Of a stretch of DNA of 64,000 bases, positions 19,692 through 30,042 are shown piece by piece. Position 1 is the stretch's first letter. Every line of letters starts with the position of its first letter. The stretch is from Linum tenue (Eukaryota > Streptophyta > Magnoliopsida > Malpighiales > Linaceae): the NCBI GenBank assembly GCA_946122785.1, contig CAMGYJ010000010.1, positions 44,971,134-45,035,133 of the forward strand, given 5' to 3'. Below the pieces are notes generated by a model. That model was not told the origin of the DNA, did not search any database, and saw only the letters and a program-made list of their open reading frames with translations. The position numbers and the translations under genes were made by a program.

Positions 19692-20636
19692 TTTTTGATG
19701 TCTTTCTTCTTCCCAAATTTGTGCTGGAAATTGGCGAGCCAGTGTCGAATACACCATCTCCATCTCCATCCCCACTCGTCGGGAAAACCACCAACAGCAT
19801 TCCTAATCCCCGCATGTCGATCGGATATAATCGTAATATCTTCCCGCTGTGTCACGTGTTCGTGTAGTTGGTCAAAGAACCATGCCCAACTTAAGCTGTT
19901 CTCCCCTTCCACTAATGCAAATGCAAGCGGGAAAATCCGCCTGTTTCCATCAACGCCAGTTGCAATTAGAAGACATCCTCTGTACTTCCCAGTAAGGAAA
20001 GTTCCGTCAACCTGAATAAAAATTTAGGATCTAATTAGTACGCCCTGATCGAATGTTATTCTCGATTTCAGACCACTCTGGCCCCCAAGCAGGCCATTCA
20101 ACACCATCGGCTGGTTGAGGAGGTTGCGAGTATTTGTCCCATCCTGCACTACTCGATCCACCGTAGTTGATTGAACCACCACCCTCCCCGTAACCTCCTG
20201 TATAACCACCGCCTTGGTAGTTGCTCGAACTACCACCCCATTCGTACCCTCCTGCAAAACCATCATCATAAGAATACTGGTGAGAATGAGATTCACCGAC
20301 CGCCTCGGTCTCAACATACACCTCTGCAAGCCGGACTTGGTTATCGCTTAGGAACTGTAACATCATCGTAACCGCGTCATCATCGTTTATGACAACTTCT
20401 TGGAACACGAGCCCGCCAGCACTCATGTCTGGATACCGGTAAGTAATTTTGCCAAGTCTCGTCTGTCCGCTCGTACAAACCCTTTCTGCACAAAGATCAC
20501 AGAGTTCTTGAAAATTGAATCGGGAATCAATTTTCAGCATAATGGATTCGCTGTCCTCATAATCAATGCCTATGTCAGAGTTTGTCACCCTTCCATTCCA
20601 CCGAATAGTAAGATGAAACTTCTTGAATTTACCCAT
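19675..20636 (-). pseudogene. mudrA-type MULE transposase remnant
   Basis: Minus strand. An N-terminal exon from Met at 20636 (MGKFKKFHLTIRWNGRV, then ELCDLCAERVCTSGQTRLGK) matches the N-terminal region of plant MULE transposases and ends in a Gly/Tyr-rich linker near 20040. A second exon (20011-19675) holds the catalytic core start: VDGTFLTGKYRGCLLIATGV with the first Asp, and ISDRHAGIRNAV with the second Asp. It ends at LWNAG with a GT donor. The MuDR DNA-binding segment between them and all downstream parts (third catalytic residue, zinc knuckle/SWIM) are absent. The 3' side abuts the PMD gene head-on. Confidence 0.8.
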
Positions 20637-20726
20637 ATCTACAAATCGAGGATAAGTATCTATTAGCTTAAAGACAGTAAAATTAACCAAAATCATATTG
20701 TACAACTAATATTATCCATCTCATAA

Positions 20727-20862
20727 CTAACGAACATAAATTCAACTAACTAACAACAACATAATACGAAAATTAAATCATACTATAACTAACGAACATA
20801 AATTCAACTAACTAACAACAACATAATACGAAAATTTAATCATACTATAACTACTAAAAACA
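20727..20862. repeat. Tandem duplication, about 66-bp unit, in the MULE transposase 5' region
   Basis: Two consecutive copies of a unit containing CTAACGAACATAAATTCAAC and CAACATAATACGAAAATT are present, upstream of the transposase start on the minus strand. They differ at very few bases by eye, so the duplication is recent. Confidence 0.75.
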
Positions 20863-21011
20863 TAATTAGACTATAATACGAAAAGAGACATACCAAAAAA
20901 TGTCTGTTCTGTGTATTATGCTCGATTTATTTGCTGAAATTTGAAGAAGGGGGGAGTGGTAAGTTTTTGCTTCTGCTGGTGGGTTGGTATTTATAGGAAA
21001 ATTTGCTACTA

Positions 21012-21334
21012 TTCACCGTTTTTGTCAAACACGGTGAACACCATCACCGCGTTTGTCTCAAACGGTGAATACTAGGTAGGTGTGACCTAATTTTGACCTA
21101 CCAGGGGTGGGAAACGTGGGAAACAATCACCGCTTTAGGCAACCACGGTGAATGTATTCACCGTTTTTAACTAAAACGGTGATGTATTCACCGTTGTTGA
21201 CAAACGCGGTGAATTCATCACCGTTTTAGATCAAAGCGGTGAATACGTCACCGTTTTAGTTTTAAACGGTGAAATATTCACCGTCTTTGTCAAACGCGGT
21301 GATTACCTTCACTGCGTTTGTCAAAAACGGTGAA
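21012..21334. repeat. Right subterminal palindrome array of the MULE
   Basis: About eight units of CACCG..CGGTG hairpins, the mirror of 17897-18315. An AAACGCGGTGAA-type core recurs with variants. It ends at the right terminal repeat. Confidence 0.8.
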
Positions 21335-21433
21335 TGCCAAACATGTGTACTTTGGGAATTTTTTTTATAACTTATGTATTTTGAGAATTTTTTTTAAGAA
21401 CGTGTGTACCGTGGGATTTTTTCCCTAAAACCC

Positions 21434-21790
21434 TTACTAGCTGAAAGATACCCTACCAACCTCCTCCTGAGAGCATACCCCACACATCCTGATCCCGCTT
21501 ATGAATTGTGAAGGAAAACCCATATTTGTGGAACTTGAAATATGAGTTTCCAAAATGCTTCATAAGATCATTTTCTTGAAATATTTATGCAAATAATATA
21601 TGGGCTAAAGGTATGTTATCCCTATTTGATGTTATCCCCATATGATGTTTGCTATGTGAACAATTATATCACACCTGTATTTATATGTAAAATTGTATAG
21701 AAGAAAGTAATTAGTTACTAAATTACTATGAATTGGAACCCTAATCACATACTAGTTAGCCGTGGGAAGTAGGAGCGAGCAGTGGGTTTG
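21434..21790. other. Intergenic, nothing recognised
   Basis: AT-rich with no coding, no element ends and no RNA gene seen. Confidence 0.4.
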
Positions 21791-21904
21791 GCTAGTTCTT
21801 ATTTCTTAACAAGTTGTGGGCGCAGAAGGATATCGACCCATTACCCCCTGCTTCTGCAGCCGCTTATACTCATTGCCCATTGAAAGTTATGAAGACAAAA
21901 AGAA

Positions 21905-21962
21905 TGAACCCTACGTGAATCGAACACGCAACCTTCTGATCTGGAGTCAGACGCGCTACCAT
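21905..21962 (-). tRNA. 5'-truncated tRNA-Trp copy 1 (58 bp)
   Basis: The unit is identical by eye to the last 58 nt of the full tRNA-Trp at 22021-22092. It lacks the first 14 nt (5' acceptor strand and start of the D arm), so it cannot fold as a tRNA or form a full A box. On the minus strand it is the most distal unit and is followed by TTCTTTTT, a possible Pol III terminator for the whole array. Confidence 0.85.
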
Positions 21963-22020
21963 TGAACCCTACGTGAATCGAACACGCAACCTTCTGATCT
22001 GGAGTCAGACGCGCTACCAT
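21963..22020 (-). tRNA. 5'-truncated tRNA-Trp copy 2 (58 bp)
   Basis: Second head-to-tail 58-bp unit, again lacking the first 14 nt, directly joined to the full gene and to copy 1 without spacer. Exact unit length and identity point to a very recent tandem expansion. Confidence 0.85.
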
Positions 22021-22092
22021 TGAACCCTACGTGAATCGAACACGCAACCTTCTGATCTGGAGTCAGACGCGCTACCATTGCGCCAAGGATCC
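22021..22092 (-). tRNA. tRNA-Trp (CCA)
   Basis: A 72-nt tRNA on the minus strand with anticodon loop CTCCAGA (CCA). The acceptor stem GGATCCT pairs with AGGGTTC, where pair 7 (U-A) keeps complementarity. The B box GTTCGATTC is intact and the A-box region TGGCGCAATGG is intact. It decodes UGG. The first T run on the minus strand lies beyond the two truncated copies, so a primary transcript would include them unless processed. Confidence 0.88.
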
Positions 22093-22319
22093 CCATTATG
22101 TTCAACTTCATGATACCAAATTAACTAAACATGCCATGAACACGATTCGTCTCAGTCCGACTGCCTTTACCAGTCCCAAAAAGTTATTCCATGATCATCA
22201 TCACGTTAATATACACGTCAACATATAACTAAAGGACGCCTGCCCCCCTAAAAACAATTCCCCACCAAAACCCTATTAGCTAAAAGAGAATATATAACAC
22301 TACATCATCCATGCATATG

Positions 22320-23579
22320 CTACTCTGCCTTCTCCTCCTTCTGGTCTTTGTTGTTGTGTTTATCCTCATCCCTCGACTCCACCTTCTCCTCCTGTTCTTG
22401 TTCTTTGTCGTGGCGATCCTCCTCGTCGTCTCTCGGGGAAGCCACGGCCACAAACTTACCCTTCACTCTCCGAATCACCGTCTCGTTCACCACCGTGAGA
22501 ACCTCCAAGGCCTTCATCTGAGCCGCCACCCCGGATTGCAGGATCCTCCCCTCGTTCTTCTTGTACACCAGTGGTAGCGTCATCACCATCACAACACCTA
22601 CTCGCGCGGACAAAACGAAATTTTCAAACGAACCGCGTACGTGTAAGAGAGCGATATAAGACTTACATGTTTAAGGAGGCGAGGCGTGTGCAAGAGACAG
22701 TGGCGGACCCAGAAATTTCATCTAAGGGTATTCAAGAATGAATCAAAATCTCTAAGAGTTGTCAAATAATTTCAAATCCATATACTACCATCACTAAAAT
22801 CAAATTTTTACACCAGTAATATGTCCAAATTTTGCATTTTAAGGTCTGCCAATTGACAAACCACTCTTGCAAGTGGGTCCGCCCCTGGCAAGAGAACAAT
22901 ATAAGATCCATAATTAACCTTCTCCCAATAACAACAACTCGAGTTATTGAGTTATTGAGACCAGTTAGTTTACGACAAACACATTCGATTTTAAAAAAAA
23001 GGGACGATTCGTAATGATCCACCTGAATAAACCAGCGTAAGGAAATCCACCATGTTCCCCACATATGCCACAAACCATAGCACGGCGACGAGATGAGCCA
23101 ACACTCTCCAGTCACCGTTCGTGCTCATCCGGACCAGGCACTGAAGCACGAGCTCGACCGCCGATCCAGCCGATCTGGCCGCCTCCACCACTCTCTCCTC
23201 CCTCAGGAACTGCCTGTCCATCAGATCCGGCTCTTCCCTAAAACATCCGAAAACATAACTTCAATTACAAAAGAGGGTGACGAGATGATGAAGAGGGGAA
23301 GAAAAAAAAAAAGAAATTAGCTTTGTCTAAAAAAAAACTTCAGTACTTCCGGAAGATCCTATAGAGGTGGCCGTAGAGGTAGAGGGAAGTGACGACGGCC
23401 AAGCCGACCCACGAAACGACGGTGACGACTTCGAACAGAACCCAGGTCGCCGTGGCCACCGAAACGACGAGGGCGCTCGATATCGGGCGCCTCCAGAGAA
23501 CTATGTCGCTCACCGTAGCGGCGGAGCCTTTGGTCGAAGGGAAGAGCGGCGCCGTGGATTCTGAAGTGTGCGACGACAT
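22320..23579 (-). CDS. Reticulon-like protein (plant RTNLB family)
   Basis: Three exons on the minus strand: 23579-23347, 23237-23023 and 22597-22320, with phases that join cleanly (726 bp, 241 aa). The reticulon homology domain has a first hydrophobic hairpin (LVVSVATATWVLFEVVTVVS, then GLAVVTSLYLYGHLYRIFRK). A hydrophilic loop (EEPDLMDRQFLREERVVEAA) follows. The second hairpin is LVAVLWFVAYVGNMVDFLTL, then VMVMTLPLVYKKNEGRI. Reticulons insert these hairpins in the ER membrane and induce tubule curvature. The C-terminus is unusually long, charged and Lys/Glu/Asp-rich (DDEEDRHDKEQEQEEK), and the N-terminus is short. Intron 2 carries hAT element D. The gene ends 228 bp from the tRNA-Trp. Confidence 0.85.
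22698..22887. mobile_element. Nonautonomous hAT element D (190 bp) in reticulon intron 2
   Basis: CAGTGGCGGACCCAG and TGGGTCCGCCCCTG ends are flanked by a perfect 8-bp duplication gcaagaga (22690-22697 and 22888-22895). It lies wholly between the exon 2 donor (23022) and exon 3 acceptor (22598), leaving both splice sites intact. Confidence 0.88.
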
Positions 23580-24221
23580 GCTTGGAAAATCTCCCGGCGG
23601 TGGTAGTTAAACAAAAATTGACAAGTGGAGTAAAAGTTGAAGAGCGAAAGTGAGATTTGAAGGGGTTTGGGGAAGCGGGTAAATGGTTACACGTGGACGG
23701 AAACGTGGAGGCCGTACTGCGAGGTGGCAACTGGCAAATGCCACGCGGCATGAAGGCAAGGGGAAAGATACGTCAATATATTTTTTTTTCTCTTTTCTTA
23801 TTTGACAATTGTGTATCTATCCACTTTGCTTCATGATTTACAATCTCGTTTGCATGGAGATAGAGGAGGTGACAATTAAAGGGTTAATTGAATTTAATTA
23901 ACCATGCAATTCATCTACCATATGTTCATCTAATCCTAATTTATTGAATAAAAATGGTCCAAAAAGTAAATGTAACTTTGAATTTATAAATTCAGTGGTT
24001 CAATCCAATCTATTTACCACTTTCGATGCGTCATATATGAATTCCGGCCACCATATTTGTATCCGTCCACAATACTATACAAACATGGTTTAGTTTGAAT
24101 AACAAGTTGAAGAAAAAAAAAATTGAAACATGTGTAAGTAGAGCTCGGGTACTATGCACATATAAGCTATGGTGTGTTTTCATTTTGGAAATAAAATTTA
24201 TGTACAAACTGAATTTGTATA
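23580..24221. other. Reticulon gene upstream region, otherwise nothing recognised
   Basis: 23600-23760 is the GC-richer proximal promoter/leader of the reticulon gene. The rest is AT-rich with no element ends seen. Confidence 0.45.
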
Positions 24222-24560
24222 TGTTGGGGGTATGACTTAGGAGGGAAGCCCAAGTTCAAGCACAGGAATGGCTACGGGCCCAAATAATGTTCAGGGGCAG
24301 AAGATAGTTGTTGGAGAAGCCCGGTGGACCGGACCCAAACAGGATTGAAGGGGTTCTGACACGCAACAAGGAAGTACAGATTGACAGGGGTCCCTGAAGG
24401 GAGGCGCCTACGGCTTGTCAGAAGTCCTACAAGTTGGTCGAGACGCCTAGCCTAAACAAAGTACGATGCATTTAATGGCTTGCTGACGTGGAGCAGAGAG
24501 TTGTAAGAGCATATATGGTCCCAGGTTGTGTAAGTATAAATAGTGCTGGTAGGTAACATT

Positions 24561-26247
24561 TAATGTCATATTATTTGCTTCTATTGCATAATTTTTTTAA
24601 TAATTTATAAGAAATAAATTCAAATAAAAAGCTTTAGAGACAAATTTAATATTTGCTACTGTATAGTATGTTACTCAAACTATAAATGATATATAGAGGG
24701 AAATCTAATTGCTTGTAAAGTTGTTTCGTTTTTCAATAAAATAATTTTAAATTTAGTATTACAGGCTTTAATAAATGTACTTATATATGTATATAATAAT
24801 TACGTGTAATGCTTTGCATTCCCTACAAATGAAGGGGGAGAGAGAATCTGAGCGGGACATGAAAAATTTGAAACAAAGAGAGGGTAAACGGTCGGGATAA
24901 AAATATTCAAAATGCAAAAATTTTGCTTCTTCCAAAAGAGAAACTGTGAAGCCACGCTTATTTACCCTTCATAATAATAAAAGTTGCTTTCAATAACAAT
25001 ACCTAATATTAGATTATTAGTTTTTAAGGCTGGGTGCCTCTCCTCCTAATAACGAGAGAGAGAGAGAGAGAGAGATAGATTAGTTTTTAAAACAATGAGA
25101 GAGAGAGAGTCCCTTGGTCTTCATACTCTCTTCACTAGTTCTTCTTCCCTGCTCCCACATTGGATCCCATGGAAGAGGCTTCTGATGTCTAGTATGGGTG
25201 GTGGGAAATTGAAGGCCGATGAACAACCAACGGATACGCATGCCGATGCGGTAGCAGAAGCATAACAATGGTGGCAGAGGCGTTGTAATGGGTCGACCAG
25301 GGTAAAGCCACGGAGCCTATAAGGAAGGCATAACACAATAATACTGCAGATCGACAATGACAACGGTATGTATTAGGGTAAAATCAAATAAAAATATTGT
25401 CACTCTTCCTGTATTGGTGTTTAGGGTTTCTAATCCCGTCTTTTGGGCGTTCAATTTCAACTATCTCAGGCAATTTTTTCAAGGCACGCAGGCATTAGCA
25501 TACAGCGCTCTGGAAACCAAGGCATGGGTTACGTGATTATCAACATTTTTGGTGCAAGGGCAGCAGCAACAATGGAAAAGTGATAAGGGAGAAGAAGAGC
25601 TCGGTAGTCCTTCTCTGTTAGGATACAATTTTTAGTGATATTTTTCCTTGTCAAACTATATAATAAGCATTGAAAATTGTGGAAAATCAATGTGTTTAGT
25701 TTTTTTTTTTTTAATAAATGTATGTATTTAGTTTGATGTCTTCAACTTTCATGTATTTTAAGAATCGTGTAAACGTTGATCTTTTATTTTTAATTCGTTT
25801 AATCAAAATATGCTTACTTTTTATTATATGGAGCCAATTAGAAAGAAATCTTATTTGCAAATAAAAGCAAAAATAGTAAAAAAAAAAAATTATTTGCTTC
25901 GGAAATGTATTCATTAGAGACAAATATTCATGCCTCCATAAGGAACTTTAGAAGCAAATATAGTTGCATCAAAAGTTAACATTGCAAACAAATGTAATTG
26001 CCTCTAAAAGTAAATAAGAAGGTAAAAGACAAGCTCTTAAAGATAGAATCCGAATGCAATAAATTTGCTTCCAATTTGATAATTAGTAGCCTATATTATT
26101 TGCATCTATATTTGACTCTAAAAGGAATTAGAGAGAGAGGCGTCCGATGCAAATAACGTATCTGCCTCAATAGATATATAGAAGCAAATAAATGTCATTT
26201 AGAAGCAAATAATCTCTCCCTCTAAAGCCAAATTTTTTTGTAGTGTC
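24561..26247. mobile_element. CACTA-like nonautonomous element lacking its left terminus
   Basis: The right end reads CCAAATTTTTTTGTAGTG, the complement of the CACTACAAAAAAA terminus of CACTA transposons. Dozens of subterminal words GAAGCAAAT / ATTTGCTTC and CCTCTAAA recur in both orientations at both sides. The left side begins within the matching subterminal repeat (AATGTCATATTATTTGCTTC). About 45-50 terminal bases including the CACTA motif are therefore missing there. Interior 25080-25700 has short ORFs with no recognised domain. Confidence 0.6.
25054..25076. repeat. (GA)n microsatellite
   Basis: An uninterrupted GA dinucleotide run, with a second shorter run a few bases on, inside the CACTA-like element. 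Confidence 0.9.
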
Positions 26248-26677
26248 ACACTGGAAAACCGGGAGGGACTACTTCTCTCTCTCTAAAAGACATTTTACTA
26301 ACTTGAGCGTCGGAGGACTTACGAGCTAGACGCCCACCTCTGTGTGTGTGGTGTAGTGCAGGAAAGGCGCTCGAGTGCGGAGTGGAGTGACGTGGCACGG
26401 AAGTAGGGTCATTCAAGCTCCAACAGTATCTTTAATATTATGATACAAATTCAATTTATACAAATGTATTTTCTTACAGATTTGTTTATGATACACACCG
26501 AACAATTTGTAATATAACTTTTTGTATAAAACTTTTTTTAACGGAAACTAAACAACTATACGTTCAATGTTATCGATACAAATTCCAACTTGTAGCTGAG
26601 AGTACTAATTAAAGTCACTTGTGAGCATTCATAAAATTCCTCTTCTGAATGAAGGAGATGTCGTGTCATGGGTCCTC

Positions 26678-27571
26678 GGGGTCGGATACTATGCTAACCC
26701 CTAAAGGGGTAGTGGTTTTTGACACCCTCCTCTTGATTGGTCACTTTTCCATTTAAGCTTTTTACTTTATTTATTGTAATCTTGTAAATTGGGAAAGCCT
26801 TAATTGTGATAATAATTATGAATGGGGAAGGAGAAAAACGTTGGTAATTATGAATGGGGAAGGATCTGGGGAAAAACGAAATCACCCCCATTAATTACAT
26901 AATTAATTTCTCTCACTGGTACATTAATTACACGTACCACTCCACTGGTACACGTACCACTCCACTGGTACATGTACCAGTGGAGTGGTACGTGTACCAG
27001 TGGAGTGGTACGTGTAACCATATGTCCTGTTTAGGCTTAAAAAATTGTGAAGACTTTATGTTTATTCACATTCGAAGGATAATTTATTGCTTTTGGCATT
27101 GTTGTTGGCATTTCCCTAATTTTGCAACCCATTTTGGAACACAGTTTTTGGCTACTAATGGAAAGTTCCTATTTTTTCCCTATTATTGTTTATCATTGTT
27201 ATGAAAAATATCATTGCACTGGTATTGTTCTCACTCTAACCTACCTTGTGGATTGCTCGCACCAGTGGAGTGGTACGTGTACCATTGGAGTGGTACGTGT
27301 ACCAGTGGAGTGGTACGTGTACCAGTGGAGTGGTACGTGTAATTAATGTACCAGTGAGAGAAATTAATTATGTAATTAATGGGGGTGATTTCGTTTTTCC
27401 CCAGATTCTTTCTCTTTTCCAATGTGGTGAGAGACTCCAAATTACAAGATTAAAAAAAATAAAAAATCAGTTTAATTTATACTTGCCAATGATTGGAAAT
27501 AAAATTGGCCAATCATAAAGGGGGTGTCAAAAATCACTACCCCTTTAGGGGTAGTCACGCTAACTGATCCC
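26678..27571. mobile_element. MULE-type MITE, copy 1 (894 bp)
   Basis: Bounded by a perfect 9-bp duplication tgggtcctc (26669-26677 and 27572-27580). Inverted ends of about 60 bp share ACCCCTAAAGGGGTAGTG and TTTTTGACACCC. Inside, two inverted subterminal blocks each contain TTAATTACATAATTAATTTC and a tandem array of a 20-bp unit (GTACCAGTGGAGTGGTACGT), enclosing a unique core of about 245 bp. Near-identical to 43333-44266. No coding capacity; the short ORFs are chance readings through the array. Confidence 0.9.
26931..27346. repeat. 20-bp palindromic unit arrays in MULE-type MITE copy 1
   Basis: The left array (about 26931-27017) switches orientation midway. The right array (about 27261-27340) has four units with one GTACCATTGG variant. 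Each unit contains GTACCA..TGGTAC arms, so single units can form hairpins and the two arrays can pair with each other. Confidence 0.85.
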
Positions 27572-27580
27572 TGGGTCCTC

Positions 27581-30034
27581 CGTATCCTTCCATCAAGCTA
27601 ATTAAGTTGAAACTTTAGCACAAAATGAATAATTGCCTGTCGCCATGGGAGAAAACAGAGCTTTCCAGACGATCGTTTTTTTCTTCTTCGCCACGCACAG
27701 CTGGATAAAACCCTTGTGGAACCCACTCCACTCCTTTCGGTTTTTGGCCTAGAAAAGGATGTGATTAAAGATAGACAATTAATAACTCGGATTCGAAGAA
27801 ATCATTTTATCCAGTAATTTGGGTTGTTAGAAAAATATTTATTAAGTTTTTATTTCTTACACTTTCCCTTAAATGAAAGCCTACCAATTTTTTTGGGATT
27901 TTTGTAGTGTGCACATGTTAAACATACCATCTCTTGTGATGCTAAACCATTAGACATTCAGTTTGCAGAGATTGATCATATCATTCATTATGCTAAACAA
28001 TTGTTTAAATTGTAGGTCTTCATAAGACTATAACACCATGTTAAGGAACAAACAAACTTATTTCCAATAATTCGAGTTGTTGGGAAAATATTTGTTAAAA
28101 TTTTCTCTCTTACAATTCGATTTGGTTAAATTGGACGGAATTTAATGTTCATGATTTTTAAGGTCGGGTGTGGGTTTCACCTTCTGTTTATGAGAGTGAA
28201 ATTAGTTTATTTTTATTACTGCATGTTACTTAAGAGATTCGAAACAGAGGCCTCCAGGTTGAATACCAACAGTAGTACCGATAGACCAAGGTCTTGTCCA
28301 CGGGGTTTACCCCTCTTTTGCAATCGATGGGTTGGATAGGACGCGAGTTTTTCCAACACTCAGTCTGCTCTCCACAAAACAAAAACAAAAACAAAAACAC
28401 ATAAAAATGCAGAAACAAAACGATGTCATTTTATATCCAACTCTTGTAATAGGAATACTTATAAAAATGTTGCTCGACTGAAAGGAGAGGAATGAAGTTT
28501 CTCGACTGAAATTTACGACAATATAATCTTGATAATACGGATTACTTATAAATGCGCTACCAGTCTTTATAATATTATAGTTGTATATATATATTTTTTT
28601 ATATTATAAAAATGTGAGTACTTAAAAAAAATTGTGTCATTTTTGTTTTCCAAAACTAAGAAAATATGTCAACCCTAGAGCCTCCACCGACTGCAATCAC
28701 AATATCACATGGGGGAGCCCATTTCATTCATTACCAAATAAACAATTTCCACCATAATTAAACAAGGGAAAGTTGGTGACCAAACAACCGCAGCTGGATA
28801 TGATTCCCTTCCTAGTACAGTGTGAGAAAACAGAAACATCATTATTTTGGCTTAGCTACTGGTGGCCTTATATTCCAGACAATCCACTATTCAAAAAAAT
28901 AAAATAAAAAATAAAACCCTTTTTTTTAACTCCATCTTAACAAATTACTATTTTTTTCTATGTTTTAGTGGTATTTACATCATTGTTCACAGACTAAGAA
29001 AGAAAATATTCAAACTCAATTACTCAACTAAAAATGGTTGTAGACCAAGACCAAAAAATATGGCTGAGTTTTGATTCGCATTTTCGTTTGTACAACGCAT
29101 TCTCGAAGTCCACCGAAATTCGCCAATAGCAATGAAATACGAGACACATAGAACATGATATGATTCCGAGAGTATAAAAGGCAAAACGGGGTCCAAAAGG
29201 AAACGGGACAACAAAGAACTCCATTGAGATTACCAGCTAGCATGCAGGACCAGACAAACAAAAGAACAACAGATTGAATTGAAGAGAAAAGCAAGACATT
29301 AATCAACCGCGATTATGGGGAAATTATTTTATTTATATTTGGTCATCAAAACATGAATTAAGTACTGTTTTTCTTCTTTTTTATAATTCTTCTGTTTTTT
29401 TTTTCTTGTTCTTTTCATGTCCTCCAATGGTTGAGTCAGTTTCAACTAGAAACCCTACAAAGGATTCTCACAAACAACATTCCAATCTCATTGTGCAAGT
29501 TGCCTTGATAGTAGAAAGATCAGTTACATGCATGATACATGGACACATGTGATGTACCTACTTCAGAAACTCTCTCCAACGGAAATAACAATTTCATTTC
29601 TTCATAGCGGACTGATTATAGAGCGTTGGCTCCGTTGGTAAACGAGTTGTTGGTAACTGACGGGATTGTCTTGAAGACATATGGGTTGTTCAAGTACTTC
29701 GTCACAACTAATTAGCTATGTGTATGGAAGAAAAATCCATTAACAAAACACGTTAATATCAACTATATAACATCACAAGAGGAACACTTAAATAGGGCTT
29801 ACTCAGCCTTTAACATCTCGGAACAAGTAGAATCGAGTTGTAATTAAACCCGTTGTTTAGTAAAGCAAGAACAAGCAGAAGGACATTTGGAACTGAAATT
29901 GCAGACAAGAATCAAACGTGCGTAGACTTACAATTCATCTCAAGACTTGACCCATCTGGAGTTATATCATTTTGTTTTAAATCGTTTATTACGAGTTTTT
30001 TTATACCTCCAAAACGGTGTGCCACTTTGATTCA
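27581..30034. other. Long AT-rich intergenic region
   Basis: No gene recognised. Two diverged copies of an ATTCGA.TTGTT.G.AAAATATTT..TTAA motif lie near 27810 and 28070. 28225-28370 is a GC-richer patch without a recognisable frame. Short ORFs at 28860-29300 show no domain. Confidence 0.4.
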
Positions 30035-30042
30035 GTAGGTAG

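Larger units (their letters stand above)
17808..21424. mobile_element. Mutator-like element (MULE), 3.6 kb, with PMD gene and transposase remnant
   Basis: A perfect 9-bp duplication ctaaaaccc (17799-17807 and 21425-21433) bounds the element, the size expected for Mutator. Terminal inverted repeats start GGAAAAAATCCCA at 17808 and end TGGGATTTTTTCC at 21424. They extend about 90 bp, followed by subterminal arrays of short palindromes. Inside, a plant mobile domain gene (plus) and a mudrA-type transposase remnant (minus) converge at about 19.62-19.67 kb. The transposase lacks its DNA-binding middle and its 3' exons, so the element cannot move itself. Confidence 0.9.
24222..26425 (+). repeat. 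Solo LTR split by a CACTA-like element
   Basis: The left part (24222-24560) starts TGTTGGGGGTATGAC and has a TATA box (TATAAATAG near 24536). The right part (about 26248-26425) continues with ACTGGAAAACCGGGAGGG and a GAGCGTCGGAGG-type leader and ends CTCCAACA. Near-matching 5-bp duplications gtata (24217-24221) and gtatc (26426-26430) bound the whole. Composition suits a gypsy-type LTR. No internal retroelement sequence is present. Confidence 0.65.

Noticed and set aside
26931..27346. Regular repeats suggestive of a CRISPR array
   Set aside because: Units are contiguous with no unique spacers, lie inside a transposon, and the genome is a plant nuclear genome.
26854..27518. ORFs through the MULE-type MITE arrays (also at 43509-44174)
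   Set aside because: They simply translate the 20-bp tandem repeat (VEWYVYQWSGT text) and have no start context or family.
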